DNA of 64,000 nucleotides from Saprospirales bacterium (GTDB taxonomy: Bacteria; Bacteroidota; Bacteroidia; Chitinophagales; Saprospiraceae), in assembly GCA_016719895.1 (NCBI GenBank), contig JADJYG010000004.1:248001-312000 (forward strand), read 5' to 3'. Below, piece after piece: positions 24,500-33,293 of this stretch; positions within the stretch are counted from its first letter, which is position 1, and each line of letters begins with the position of its first letter. The notes beneath the pieces are model-generated. The model ran no database searches, was not told the DNA's origin, and was given only the letters and a program-made list of their open reading frames with translations. The translations under genes and the position numbers were made by a program.

Positions 24500-25612
24500 A
24501 TGCCCGATACCCTCGCTTCACCTGCGTTCTCCCTGCCGGTCATTCAAGCGGCCGGCGAAGGAAAACAAGTCAGCCCGGACTACGTGCGCCTCAGCGCAGC
24601 CAGCGCCATGGCCCTGCGCCTGCAATCGGGGCGCTTCTCTCGCGATTTCGACTTCGGCGGCATCAACCTGCTGCTCAATTACGATGACGGCTGTCTGTCG
24701 GACTGCGCCTATTGCGGCCTGGCCCGCACGCGCCCCGGCGATTACGAGGACAAATCCTTTATCCGGGTCGATTGGCCCCTGTTCGATACCGACGCCGTGG
24801 TGGATCGTATGGCCCGGTATGAAAGCAAAATGACCCGCCTGTGCATCTCCATGGTTACGCATGGCAGTGCTTACGAGGATACGGTGGACATTACCAAACG
24901 TATAACTGCCAAAGTCAAAACACCGCTGTCTATTCTCGTCGCTCCGCCCACCTTGAACCGCGAGCGGCTACAGGTTTTTAAAAACCTCGGCGTGGATATG
25001 ATTGGCGTCGGGCTGGATGCCGTCAGCGAGCAGGTCTTTTTTAATCGCCGTACCGATGTGCCCAACGGCGGGCTGAAATGGAAAAATTATTGGGATGTGA
25101 TCAACCACTCCCGCGACATCTTCGGTCCCTGGAAAGTCAACATCCACACGGTGGTCGGCCTCGGCGAAACCGACCGCGACCTGGTCGATATGTTTTACCA
25201 CCTGAAAGACCGGCAAATCCTGGCCTACCTGTTCTGTTTCAACCCTGAACCCGACAGCCGGATGGCCGACTATCAGAAATCGCCGATTCGTCGCTGGCGA
25301 CGAATTCAGTTGGTCAAATACCTGATCGGCGAAACGGAACTGCAGCCTGAAACCATTCACTTCGACGACGAAGGCAATCTGGTGAAACTCAACGTACCGG
25401 TAGCCACAATCGAAGGCTTTCTTCGCAGCGCCGAAGGCGGTATTCCATTTATGACCGACGGCTGCCCGGGCGAAAACGGCGAGCCGGGCTGCACCCGGCC
25501 CTACGGCAGTTACCGCCCCGCCGAGCAATACCGCGACTTTCCGTTTGTGCCGGAAACGGCCGATATGCTGGCCATTCGGCAGGAGCTTCATCTGGAAGAA
25601 ATCATATCATAA
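24500..25612 (+). CDS. lipS1: Radical SAM protein LipS1-like (lipoyl synthase component)
   Basis: 370 residues, biotin-synthase-like radical SAM fold. CxxxCxxC is C65-LSD-C69-AY-C72 in NYDDGCLSDCAYCGLAR. A late DGCPGENGEPGCTRPYGSY may hold auxiliary-cluster ligands. TIM-barrel strands follow (LSILVAPPTLN, DMIGVGLDAVSEQVFFNRR). It would act with LipS2 to insert sulfur into the octanoyl chain on LbpA. There is no classical lipA or lipB in the window. Confidence 0.84.
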   Translation: MPDTLASPAFSLPVIQAAGEGKQVSPDYVRLSAASAMALRLQSGRFSRDFDFGGINLLLNYDDGCLSDCAYCGLARTRPGDYEDKSFIRVDWPLFDTDAVVDRMARYESKMTRLCISMVTHGSAYEDTVDITKRITAKVKTPLSILVAPPTLNRERLQVFKNLGVDMIGVGLDAVSEQVFFNRRTDVPNGGLKWKNYWDVINHSRDIFGPWKVNIHTVVGLGETDRDLVDMFYHLKDRQILAYLFCFNPEPDSRMADYQKSPIRRWRRIQLVKYLIGETELQPETIHFDDEGNLVKLNVPVATIEGFLRSAEGGIPFMTDGCPGENGEPGCTRPYGSYRPAEQYRDFPFVPETADMLAIRQELHLEEIIS

Positions 25613-25630
25613 ATTTTAAATTAAATCAAT

Positions 25631-26395
25631 ATGAACATTATAGTATCCATCAAACAAGTGCCCGATCTGGTGGAAGAACTGGAAATTGCCGCCTCCGGCA
25701 AGGAGCTAAACCGGGAATGGCTTAAATACAAGATCAACGAATTCGACGATCATGCCCTCGAAGAAGCCCTGTGCCTGAAGGAAACGCTGGGCGCTACCGT
25801 AACCGTCATTGCACTCGACGGTGAAGATATTGACAAAGTACTCTTTACTGCGGCGGCCAAAGAAGCCGATAAACTGGTGAAAGTGACCGGCGTGGGCGAC
25901 AACCCTTCCAGCCACGAAGCGGCCAAAGCCCTGGCCGGCGTCATCAGCGGTATGCCCTGCGACCTTATCCTGACCGGCGTGCAAGCTGCCGACGACCGCG
26001 ACGGCCAGCTCGGCGTGTTGTTGGCGCACTACCTGGGCGTGCCGCACGTCAGCGTGGTGACTGGCGTCTCCGTTGCAGGCAATACCGCCACGGTGCACAA
26101 AGAATACGGCGGTGGCGTCATCGCCGAATTTGAGGTCAGCCTGCCGGCCGTACTCGGCATTCAGGCGGCCCGGCAAACGCCGCGCTACGTTCCCGTCGCG
26201 CGGGTGCGGCAGGCCATGCGCGCAGCGACGATCGACGAAGTCGGCGGCAATACCGGTGGCGTATCGGCCGGCACAAGCATCAGCCGCATGTTCAAACCTG
26301 AAAGCGGCGCCGGCGCTCAAATGCTGGAAGGCGCCCCGGCCGATATCGCCGCAAAAATCGTCGGTATTATCCGGGAAAAAGGCATCAAGGTCTAA
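25631..26395 (+). CDS. etfB: Electron transfer flavoprotein beta subunit
   Basis: 254 residues. It opens with NIIVSIKQVPD and contains ILTGVQAADDRDGQLGVLLAHYLGVPHVSVV, the EtfB nucleotide-binding signature. With EtfA it forms a heterodimer holding FAD and a second cofactor (AMP or FAD). In this locus it lies between the lipoate-assembly genes and EtfA and the membrane Fe-S protein, as in type II sHdr clusters. It probably accepts electrons from sHdr, though use by acyl-CoA dehydrogenases of the aromatic pathway is also possible. Confidence 0.92.
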   Translation: MNIIVSIKQVPDLVEELEIAASGKELNREWLKYKINEFDDHALEEALCLKETLGATVTVIALDGEDIDKVLFTAAAKEADKLVKVTGVGDNPSSHEAAKALAGVISGMPCDLILTGVQAADDRDGQLGVLLAHYLGVPHVSVVTGVSVAGNTATVHKEYGGGVIAEFEVSLPAVLGIQAARQTPRYVPVARVRQAMRAATIDEVGGNTGGVSAGTSISRMFKPESGAGAQMLEGAPADIAAKIVGIIREKGIKV

Positions 26396-26434
26396 CTTCC
26401 AGCATCACTTCATCACTCAACCACATCATCAGCA

Positions 26435-27376
26435 ATGAATATTATCGTAATAGCCGAACATTTCAAGAACAGTATAGAAGACATTACGTTCGAAATGCTG
26501 GGCAAGGGAAAAGAACTGGCCGGCGCGACGGGCGGGCAACTCATCGCCGTTCTGCTGGGCAACGACGCCAAAGCCCTGGCGGACAACCTGCGTGCAGCCG
26601 CTAGGATCGTGTATTGCGACAGCCCGCATTTTGCCGAATTTAACCCCGAAGCCTACGGCAAAGCCCTGGCCGCTATAGTGCCCGGCTTGTCGCCCGGCAT
26701 GATCCTGGTAGCCAACACGTCTGCCGGAATGGACCTCGCCGCCGGTTTATCCGTCGATTTGGGTATTCCGCTGGTAGCCTATGCGAATGCCATTACGGCC
26801 GGCAGCGCAACAAGCCAGCTGTATGGCGGAAAAGTAAATGTGGAAAGCGCCCTGGCTGCCGGACCGGTCATTATCGCCGTGCTCCCGGGATCTTTCGCGG
26901 CCGATGCCGGCAAAGGCGGCGGTGCGCCCGCCGTAGAAGCCGTGGCGGCGCCTGATTTTAGCAGCCTGAAAACCCGGTTTAATAAACGGATGGAACCCGA
27001 ATCCGGGGATGTGGATATTACCCAACAGGATGTACTGGTCAGTGTAGGCAGGGGTATTCAAAACGAAGAAAACCTTGCCATCGTACAAGCCCTGGCCGAC
27101 AAACTGGGCGGCGCACTCGCCTCATCACGCCCGATTGTGGATAACAAATGGCTGCCCAAAACCCGGCAGGTCGGCAAATCAGGCCTTAAGGTGAAACCCA
27201 AAGTCTACCTGGCCGTGGGCATCAGCGGTGCGCCCGAGCACTGGGAAGGCATGAAAGACGCCGAGTGTATCATCGCGATCAATGTCGACCCCAAAGCGCC
27301 GATCTTCGGATTCGCCCACTATGGCACGACGGCCGATTTGTTCGACGTGGTGCCGGCGATTACGGCCGCCATCTGA
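26435..27376 (+). CDS. etfA: Electron transfer flavoprotein alpha subunit
   Basis: 313 residues. The C-terminal FAD-binding signature is present: SVGRGIQNEENLAIV, ALASSRPIVDNKWLP, QVGKSGLKVKPKVYLAVGISGAPEHW, IIAINVDPKAPIFGFAHYGTTAD. The 39-base gap to EtfB lacks the TTTAAATT word. It is followed 53 bases later by a membrane Fe-S oxidoreductase that would pass the electrons to quinone. Confidence 0.93.
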   Translation: MNIIVIAEHFKNSIEDITFEMLGKGKELAGATGGQLIAVLLGNDAKALADNLRAAARIVYCDSPHFAEFNPEAYGKALAAIVPGLSPGMILVANTSAGMDLAAGLSVDLGIPLVAYANAITAGSATSQLYGGKVNVESALAAGPVIIAVLPGSFAADAGKGGGAPAVEAVAAPDFSSLKTRFNKRMEPESGDVDITQQDVLVSVGRGIQNEENLAIVQALADKLGGALASSRPIVDNKWLPKTRQVGKSGLKVKPKVYLAVGISGAPEHWEGMKDAECIIAINVDPKAPIFGFAHYGTTADLFDVVPAITAAI

Positions 27377-27429
27377 CTTTCAGTACATCAGCCTTTTAAA
27401 TTTAAAAGTCGTTAAAGCGAAGCAGAACC

Positions 27430-29526
27430 ATGTTCGAAACCAGAGAAATATTCCGCAACTTCTCCCTCTGGATGGAAGTTATCTTTTACCTCGTCGCGTT
27501 TGCTTCGATCGGTGTTTTCCTCTACGGATTTTGGCGGCGCTATCAAAAATACCGCCGTGGCCGGCCGGTGGAGCGTTTTAACCAACTGGGCAGGCGGTTT
27601 ATCAAAGCCCTGGGTATCATGGCGAAAAATTCGACCGTCTTCAAACGGGACCCTTACGCCGGCGCCGCGCACTGGATGATCTTCTGGGGCTTCGTTGTCC
27701 TGTTTATCGGCACCTGCATCGTAGCGCTCGATCATGATTTCCTGGAGCCGGTTTTTCAGTACCGTTTGCTGAAAGGAACATTTTACCGGTGGTACTCGGT
27801 GTTTCTTGACGCAGCCGGGGTGCTGTTTATCGCCGGTTTGCTGATGATGATTTTTCGGCGCGGCGCCATGAAACTGCCGCAACTCGACTATCAACGGGTG
27901 GACCGCAGCGCCGGCGCCTACGACCGGAAAGGCTACGCGCTCGACGATAAAATTTTTCTGTGGCTGTTGTTGCTTGTCGCCATCAGCGGTTTTTTCATCG
28001 AGGGTTTCCGCATCGCGGTGGATCGCCAAACGGCCGATCTGTCCTTTGAAAAATGGTCGCCGGCCGGCTGGGCCCTGGCTGGGCTTTCCGACGCTCTTGG
28101 TCTGACGGCCAGCGGCAATGCCCTGCATTTGTCGCTGTGGTGGTTGCACGGGATAATGGTCGTTTGCTTCGTGGCGTACATTCCATTCTCCAAGGCCATG
28201 CACATGCTCGCCGACTACGCCAACCTTATGTTCAAAGACGAGATGGCGGCCCGCCGGCTGCCCGGGGTAACCGAAGAACAGATGAAAACAGGTATGGGCT
28301 ATCGAAAAATAGAAGACTTTACCTGGAAAGAGCTGCTGGACTTTGACGCCTGCACCAAGTGCGGCCGCTGCCATGTGGCCTGCCCGGCCCGTGCCTCCGG
28401 CGCCCCGCTTTCGCCCCGCGACCTGATCCTCGATCTGCGCAGCTATGCCGATTCCACCATCGGCGTGAAGGAGCTCTTCACCCAGAATTTATCCAACGGC
28501 CCAAAAAGCGCCGGAAAAGAAATCCTGGTTGCCGGCGATGTGATCCGGCAGGATACCCTCTGGTCGTGCACCACCTGTATGGCCTGCGTAGAGGCCTGTC
28601 CCGTTGGTATCGAACACCTGACGAGTATCGTCCAGCTGCGCCGCACGCTGGTGGATAAAGGCAAAATGGAGGATAGCCTGCAGGACGTGCTGGCTAATAT
28701 CGGCGATTACGGCAATTCCTTCGGCCAACCCGAACGGGCAAGGGCCAAGTGGACGCAAGGACTGGATTTTCAGATCAAGGATGTGCGCAAAGAGCAAGCG
28801 GAGTTTCTTTGGTTTGTGGGCGATTTCGCCTCCTTCGACGCCCGTATGCAGGAAATGACCCGCAAGGTGGCCCGTATTTTTCAACATATCGGCCTGGATT
28901 TCGGCCTGATGTACGAGGGCGAAAAAAATGCCGGCAACGACGTGCGCCGCATCGGCGAAGAAGGGCTGTTTGAAATGCTGGTGGAAGACAACCTCGCCGC
29001 AATGTCGAAAGCCAAATTCCGCCAGATCGTAACGACTGATCCGCACTCCTTCAATACGCTAAAAAACGAATATCCGGAGTTCGGCAGTACGTATCCCGTG
29101 TTTCACTACACTGGCTTATTGTGCAAACTGCTGGACCAAGGCAAACTGACCTTTTCCAAAAAACTGTCGCACTACAAAGTGACCTACCACGATCCCTGCT
29201 ACCTGGGGCGCTACAACGGCGAAACCGAGGCGCCGCGCAAACTGCTGCGGGCCCTCGGCGTCGAATTTCACGAAATGAAACGCTGCGGCGCCAACTCCTT
29301 CTGCTGCGGCGCCGGCGGCGGGCGCATCTGGATGGATGACTCCAAACTAGAAAAACGCCCCAGCGAACAACGCATTGAAGAAGCACTCGAAATTGAAGGC
29401 GTGAACCTGTTTATCGTGGCCTGCCCCAAGGACTATGCCATGTACTCGGATGCCGTGAAAACCTCCGGCAACGAAGGAAAGATCGCGGTGAAAGATATTA
29501 TTGAGTTGGTGCAGGAAGCGCTGTAA
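27430..29526 (+). CDS. Membrane Fe-S oxidoreductase, probable EtfAB:quinone oxidoreductase (EMO-like)
   Basis: 698 residues. The N-terminal 270 residues hold about five to six hydrophobic segments of the NarI/HdrE type, with histidines that could bind haem b. Two 4Fe-4S motifs start near residues 308 (CTKCGRCHVACP) and 380 (CTTCMACVEACP). A CCG domain follows with HDPCYLGRYNG (about 587) and SFCCGAGGG (about 625). The architecture matches the Etf-linked HdrD-like membrane oxidoreductases described as EMO. It would oxidize EtfAB and reduce menaquinone. The C-terminus is paralogous to the B3-like protein. Confidence 0.83.
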   Translation: MFETREIFRNFSLWMEVIFYLVAFASIGVFLYGFWRRYQKYRRGRPVERFNQLGRRFIKALGIMAKNSTVFKRDPYAGAAHWMIFWGFVVLFIGTCIVALDHDFLEPVFQYRLLKGTFYRWYSVFLDAAGVLFIAGLLMMIFRRGAMKLPQLDYQRVDRSAGAYDRKGYALDDKIFLWLLLLVAISGFFIEGFRIAVDRQTADLSFEKWSPAGWALAGLSDALGLTASGNALHLSLWWLHGIMVVCFVAYIPFSKAMHMLADYANLMFKDEMAARRLPGVTEEQMKTGMGYRKIEDFTWKELLDFDACTKCGRCHVACPARASGAPLSPRDLILDLRSYADSTIGVKELFTQNLSNGPKSAGKEILVAGDVIRQDTLWSCTTCMACVEACPVGIEHLTSIVQLRRTLVDKGKMEDSLQDVLANIGDYGNSFGQPERARAKWTQGLDFQIKDVRKEQAEFLWFVGDFASFDARMQEMTRKVARIFQHIGLDFGLMYEGEKNAGNDVRRIGEEGLFEMLVEDNLAAMSKAKFRQIVTTDPHSFNTLKNEYPEFGSTYPVFHYTGLLCKLLDQGKLTFSKKLSHYKVTYHDPCYLGRYNGETEAPRKLLRALGVEFHEMKRCGANSFCCGAGGGRIWMDDSKLEKRPSEQRIEEALEIEGVNLFIVACPKDYAMYSDAVKTSGNEGKIAVKDIIELVQEAL

Positions 29527-29569
29527 ACCTTTTAAATTTTAAATTAAAAAGCAAGGTAATCAGGTAGTT

Positions 29570-30633
29570 ATGCCCAACCTCAGCGCCTACTTAAAAGACC
29601 CGCTCCTCCGTCGCATGTGGAACGACATCCGCGAGGCCGGTCCGTTGCGGTCCATTTCGGTGGACCTGACGCACCTGTGCAACCTGCGCTGCGCGGGCTG
29701 CTATTACTTTGAGGAAGGCATGGACGCCTACAAATCTCCGGCCGGCGAGATGGTCTTTGACGGGTTTATAGAACGGGAAAAGGCGCGGGGCACCAATTTC
29801 GTCACCATTGTGGGCGGCGAACCAAGCCTGGAGATACCCCGCATCAAAAAAATATACGATCATTTCCGGGCGAGTGTCGCCACCAACGGCATCCGCAAAA
29901 TACCGTACGAAGGGCTGGAAAACCTGCCCATCGGGATTTCTGTCTGGGGAGACTGCGACACCGACCAGGCGCTGCGCGGCGGCAAGGATATTTTTGAAAA
30001 AGGATTAAACAACTACCGCGACGACCCCCGGGCCTTCTGGTATTACACCGTCGCGCCCGGCCATGCACACGAGGTGGAGCGCGTTGTAGCGCGCTGCCTG
30101 GAAAACGGCAATCCCGTATTGTTCAATTACTACTCCGACCTGGCACATCTGGGCGGCGCGCTCGACTACCGAAACGGCTTTGGCCCCGTGCGACAGGCCA
30201 TCGACCGGATGATCGAGCGCTACCCCGGGCGTATTTTCATGACACCTTACTTCAACCGGGTGATTTCCACCGGCCAATTGTTTGACGAGCGCTGGGGATA
30301 CGATGTCTGCACCAATCTTTCCACCGATTGCCCGAAAATGCCCGGCGCCTGGAAAGCGGTAAACCATTCAACCCGCATTTCCGGGCTTACAATGCCGATT
30401 TTGTGCATACCCGCCGCTGTTGTACCGGCATTCAGCGCGATTGCTCTTCTTGCTTCGATACCTGGGAGCATTTTTCCTGGATTATGATCAACCTCCGCAA
30501 GCACCTTGGCTCGGCGGAAGACTTCAGCAACTGGCTCACCACAACCTACCTGTTCTACGTCATCAACCGGATCGTGGAGGTGGAGGAAGGGATGCGGCTG
30601 CTATCTCCAAAAATAATGCTGAATATGGCGTAA
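29570..30633 (+). CDS. Radical SAM protein, interrupted by a frameshift
   Basis: The first frame (29570-30487) encodes SISVDLTHLCNLRCAGCYYFEE, a CxxxCxxC radical SAM motif, then VGGEPSLEIP. After about 30350 this frame becomes low-quality (hydrophobic, no motif) while the next frame (through 30633) gives FNPHFRAYNADFVHTRRCCTGIQRDCSSCFDTWEHFSW, a plausible C-terminal cysteine region for auxiliary clusters. One indel near 30350 would restore a protein of about 354 residues. It follows the sHdr-Etf genes after one more AT-rich spacer and may belong to that operon. Function unknown; it may be a real pseudogene or an assembly error. Confidence 0.7.
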
Positions 30634-30788
30634 AACACTACCTTTACGCCCTCCTCAATTTTTTGTATCTCCACACTACAGCCCTGCATAATCGCGGTCC
30701 CCTGATAACCGCACGCCCAAACTCGGATGAATATGCGAGGCCGGGGATTCCGGCTGGCACTATTTTTCACTTACCAAAATGATTACGA

Positions 30789-31412
30789 ATGAAGCAGAAC
30801 ATCTTTTTTTCCTGCATCACCTTAGCCCTTACCCTGGTGTTCCTGGCGACTGGCGCCACAAACATGCAGGCACAGAACACACCTGCCCAAGGCGCCGACA
30901 GAACCAAAATGACCGAAGCCGTTCCAGCGCCCTTGCCGTATTGCGATGAAGTACTCCAACAAGCCAAGCAGAACCTGCAAACGGAAGCCAACAAAACCTG
31001 CCAAACAACTCAAACCTGTATTCCGTGCCTCGATCGGAAGACCGGTGTAACCGTCTATGCAACCCTGGTAGTTCAGCCCGAAGATCCCACTTGCACCCTG
31101 GTCAAAAGCATGACCTATGAAACGACAGAGGGTACGAAAGCGCCGGCAATTTATTTTGAAATCCAGCAGTTGAAATGTTCGGGCCCTGGCGTAACGCTCG
31201 AAGTGATCTTCCCTGATGCACGCGCCAAAGCGTCCGATTATGCCTACGAATGGATGGTAGATGGCAAGAAAGCCGGCAGCAGCGCCAAAATCGAATGCAC
31301 GGCCGGGAAAGCGGTTCAGGTAAAAGTGATGAAAAAAGGTTCCAAAATTTCTTCGATCAAGACCATGTCGCTGGCTAAAGCCGCGCCGGCAGCTGAACGG
31401 CCGAAAGAATGA
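30789..31412 (+). CDS. Secreted hypothetical protein
   Basis: 207 residues. An N-terminal signal peptide (KQNIFFSCITLALTLVFLATGATNMQAQ) with a probable cut after AQA/Q. The mature part has four early cysteines (CDEV, CQTTQTCIPC), then a beta-sandwich-like region (VTLEVIFPDARAKASDYAYEWMVDGKKAG) resembling an Ig or PKD-like module, and an Ala/Pro/Lys-rich end. No function recognized. It is probably periplasmic or outer-membrane associated. It stands alone, followed by two strong hairpins. Confidence 0.7.
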   Translation: MKQNIFFSCITLALTLVFLATGATNMQAQNTPAQGADRTKMTEAVPAPLPYCDEVLQQAKQNLQTEANKTCQTTQTCIPCLDRKTGVTVYATLVVQPEDPTCTLVKSMTYETTEGTKAPAIYFEIQQLKCSGPGVTLEVIFPDARAKASDYAYEWMVDGKKAGSSAKIECTAGKAVQVKVMKKGSKISSIKTMSLAKAAPAAERPKE

Positions 31413-31430
31413 TAGGCGCCTGACAAATCC

Positions 31431-31487
31431 CAAATTTCAAATTCGACTGTTCAGGAGCGTTTCCTGGAAAGTCGAATTTGAAATTTG
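31431..31487. terminator. Long hairpin, probable terminator
   Basis: An 18-bp perfect inverted repeat: CAAATTTCAAATTCGACT at 31431-31448 and its complement at 31470-31487. Inside the loop lies a second small stem, CAGGA / TCCTG (31452-31456 and 31462-31466). It starts 19 bases after the stop codon of the secreted-protein gene. The stem is much longer than an ordinary terminator, so a mobile palindrome is also possible. Confidence 0.6.
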
Positions 31488-31501
31488 AACAGTTCTGCCC
31501 C

Positions 31502-31548
31502 AGTTATACCCGGCGGAAAGTGGTTTACGTAAATTGCCGGGTATAACT
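31502..31548. other. Second perfect hairpin
   Basis: AGTTATACCCGGC at 31502-31514 and its exact complement GCCGGGTATAACT at 31536-31548, with a 21-base loop. It lies 15 bases after the 18-bp hairpin and about 130 bases before the DUF2267 gene. It could be a terminator facing the other way, or part of an intergenic palindromic element with its neighbour. Confidence 0.55.
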
Positions 31549-31677
31549 CGGGCCCATATCCCAAATCAAAACCACCGGTGACTTTAGTCATCCTCCATTT
31601 GTTCTTCAGCGGACTAACTTGCGTGAACGGGCAGTCGTAGCGAAAACGCCCGGGTTTTACCATTTAAATCACGCATT

Positions 31678-32118
31678 ATGGCACTGAATTTCAATAAATA
31701 CGTACAGGATGGCGAACAATTTGTGCGCGAAGTGGCCCGTGAATTGGGGGTCGGCAGCGACCTGCCCAAGGCTGGCCGTATCCTGCGCGCAGTTTTGCAC
31801 ACACTCCGCAACCGCCTCACTGCCAGTGAATCCCTGCAACTGATCGCTCAATTGCCCATGCTGATCAAAGCAGTTTATGTCGACGGCTGGCACATCAGCG
31901 CCGAAGCCCGTACCCTGCGGCACCTCGGCGATTTTATCGAGGCCGTCCGGGAAGAAGGCGGACGCGGCGCCTTGCCCGATTTTGTAACCGACTATGAAGT
32001 GGAACAAGCCATCCGGGCGGTATTCCACGTCTTGCGCCAACACGTATCAGCAGGCGAAATTTCAGATATTTTGTCCACACTACCCGCCGAGCTGAAACCG
32101 CTGCTGGAAAAGGCGTAA
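31678..32118 (+). CDS. DUF2267 domain protein
   Basis: 146 residues, all helical. It has two similar halves: RILRAVLHTLRNRLTASESLQLIAQLPMLIKAVYVDGW and AIRAVFHVLRQHVSAGEISDILSTLPAELKPLL. This repeat is typical of DUF2267 proteins, which are often stress-related and of unknown biochemical role. It is followed closely by a glucokinase gene. No cysteine or membrane segment. Confidence 0.8.
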   Translation: MALNFNKYVQDGEQFVREVARELGVGSDLPKAGRILRAVLHTLRNRLTASESLQLIAQLPMLIKAVYVDGWHISAEARTLRHLGDFIEAVREEGGRGALPDFVTDYEVEQAIRAVFHVLRQHVSAGEISDILSTLPAELKPLLEKA

Positions 32119-32176
32119 ACCCGGATGCCATGAAGCTGCGGTGCTGAAGAGATCGCCGCTATCTTTTATCGCTCCT

Positions 32177-33235
32177 ATGAAAATTGCTTTTCCAAACGGC
32201 ACTTCACTTCCCGAAGGCGCTGCACTGCTGGCAGCTGATGTAGGGGGCACCAAAACAGACATGGCGCTGTTTAGGGTGCATGAAGGGCATCCGCATATCG
32301 TCCGGGAACACGTGTTTGCCTCCCGGGAATGGACTGGATTGCCCGACATGATCCGGCACTTTTTGGGCGACACTCCCGCGCCTGCACGCATTGGAATCGC
32401 CTTCGCAGGCCCGGTGCTGAACGGAAAGGCCACGGCTACCAACCTGGGCTGGAGTGTTGACGTCCATCAACTTCGGGCAGCATCGGCAATACCGGGCATC
32501 GCCCTGCTCAACGACCTGGAAGCCAAGGCGTATGGCCTGGCAGCCTTGTCGGACGCCGACTTGCGCCACGTATGGCCGGGAAGCGCTCCAACCGCAGGAA
32601 ATGCGGCGATTATAGCGCCGGGCACCGGGTTGGGCGAAGCAGGATTGTTTTGGGACGGCCAGGCCCTGCATCCTTTCGCTACCGAGGGCGGACACTCCGA
32701 TTTTGCGCCACGCCGCCCCTTCGATTGGGCGTTGCTGGAGCATCTGCGAAAACAATTTGGCCATGTCAGCTGGGAGCGCCTGGTATCTGGGCCCGGTATC
32801 GCAGCCATTTTCCAATTTTTACTCCGCTACCGGCAGGCCCGCGAACCGGAATGGTTGTCCGGACAACGGCAACACGCCGACCTGGCCGCCGCAATCAGCG
32901 TGGCCGCTGTGGCTGGGGATGAAATCTGTTCGGAAACGCTGGAACTGTTTGTCCGGTACCTCGCCACAGAATCTGCAAGCCTGGCGCTCAAAATGAAAGC
33001 CACCGGCGGACTCTATATAGGCGGAGGCATTCCTCCCAAAATATGGAATACGCACCTGCAAGCGGTATTCCTCGAGCACTTTTTTGATGCCGGACGCCTG
33101 CGCCCCTTGCTGGAAGCCATGCCGGTCCACCTGATCCTGAACCCCAGGACAGCCTTGCTCGGTGCTGCCTGGTACTGCACAACGTGTTGCCCGGTAGTTA
33201 AACCCCTGAATGATCCTCGTCATAGCGCAAACTGA
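32177..33235 (+). CDS. glk: Glucokinase
   Basis: 352 residues, Glk family (ASKHA fold). The phosphate loop is AADVGGTKTDMALF near the N-terminus, with IAFAGPVLNGKATATNLGW, IALLNDLEAKAYGL, and the adenosine loop IAPGTGLGEAGLF followed by EGGHSDFAPR. It phosphorylates glucose with ATP. The ATG at 32177 gives the standard N-terminus; an upstream GTG frame is less likely. The gene is unrelated to its neighbours by function and lies just before the aromatic operon. Confidence 0.88.
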   Translation: MKIAFPNGTSLPEGAALLAADVGGTKTDMALFRVHEGHPHIVREHVFASREWTGLPDMIRHFLGDTPAPARIGIAFAGPVLNGKATATNLGWSVDVHQLRAASAIPGIALLNDLEAKAYGLAALSDADLRHVWPGSAPTAGNAAIIAPGTGLGEAGLFWDGQALHPFATEGGHSDFAPRRPFDWALLEHLRKQFGHVSWERLVSGPGIAAIFQFLLRYRQAREPEWLSGQRQHADLAAAISVAAVAGDEICSETLELFVRYLATESASLALKMKATGGLYIGGGIPPKIWNTHLQAVFLEHFFDAGRLRPLLEAMPVHLILNPRTALLGAAWYCTTCCPVVKPLNDPRHSAN

Positions 33236-33244
33236 GAAATGTCA

Positions 33245-33277
33245 TTGTTCCCGTTGGCGCCAAACAAGGTATCTTTG
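33245..33277 (+). promoter_or_regulatory. Bacteroidota-type promoter of the hemerythrin-bcr operon
   Basis: TTG at 33245-33247, a 22-base spacer, and TATCTTTG at 33270-33277, which fits the TAnnTTTG -7 consensus completely. The hemerythrin start follows 16 bases later, so the leader is very short. No other gap in the next 18 kb shows a comparable element, which supports one long transcript for the aromatic genes. Confidence 0.65.
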
Positions 33278-33293
33278 TTAAAATCGGTAATTA

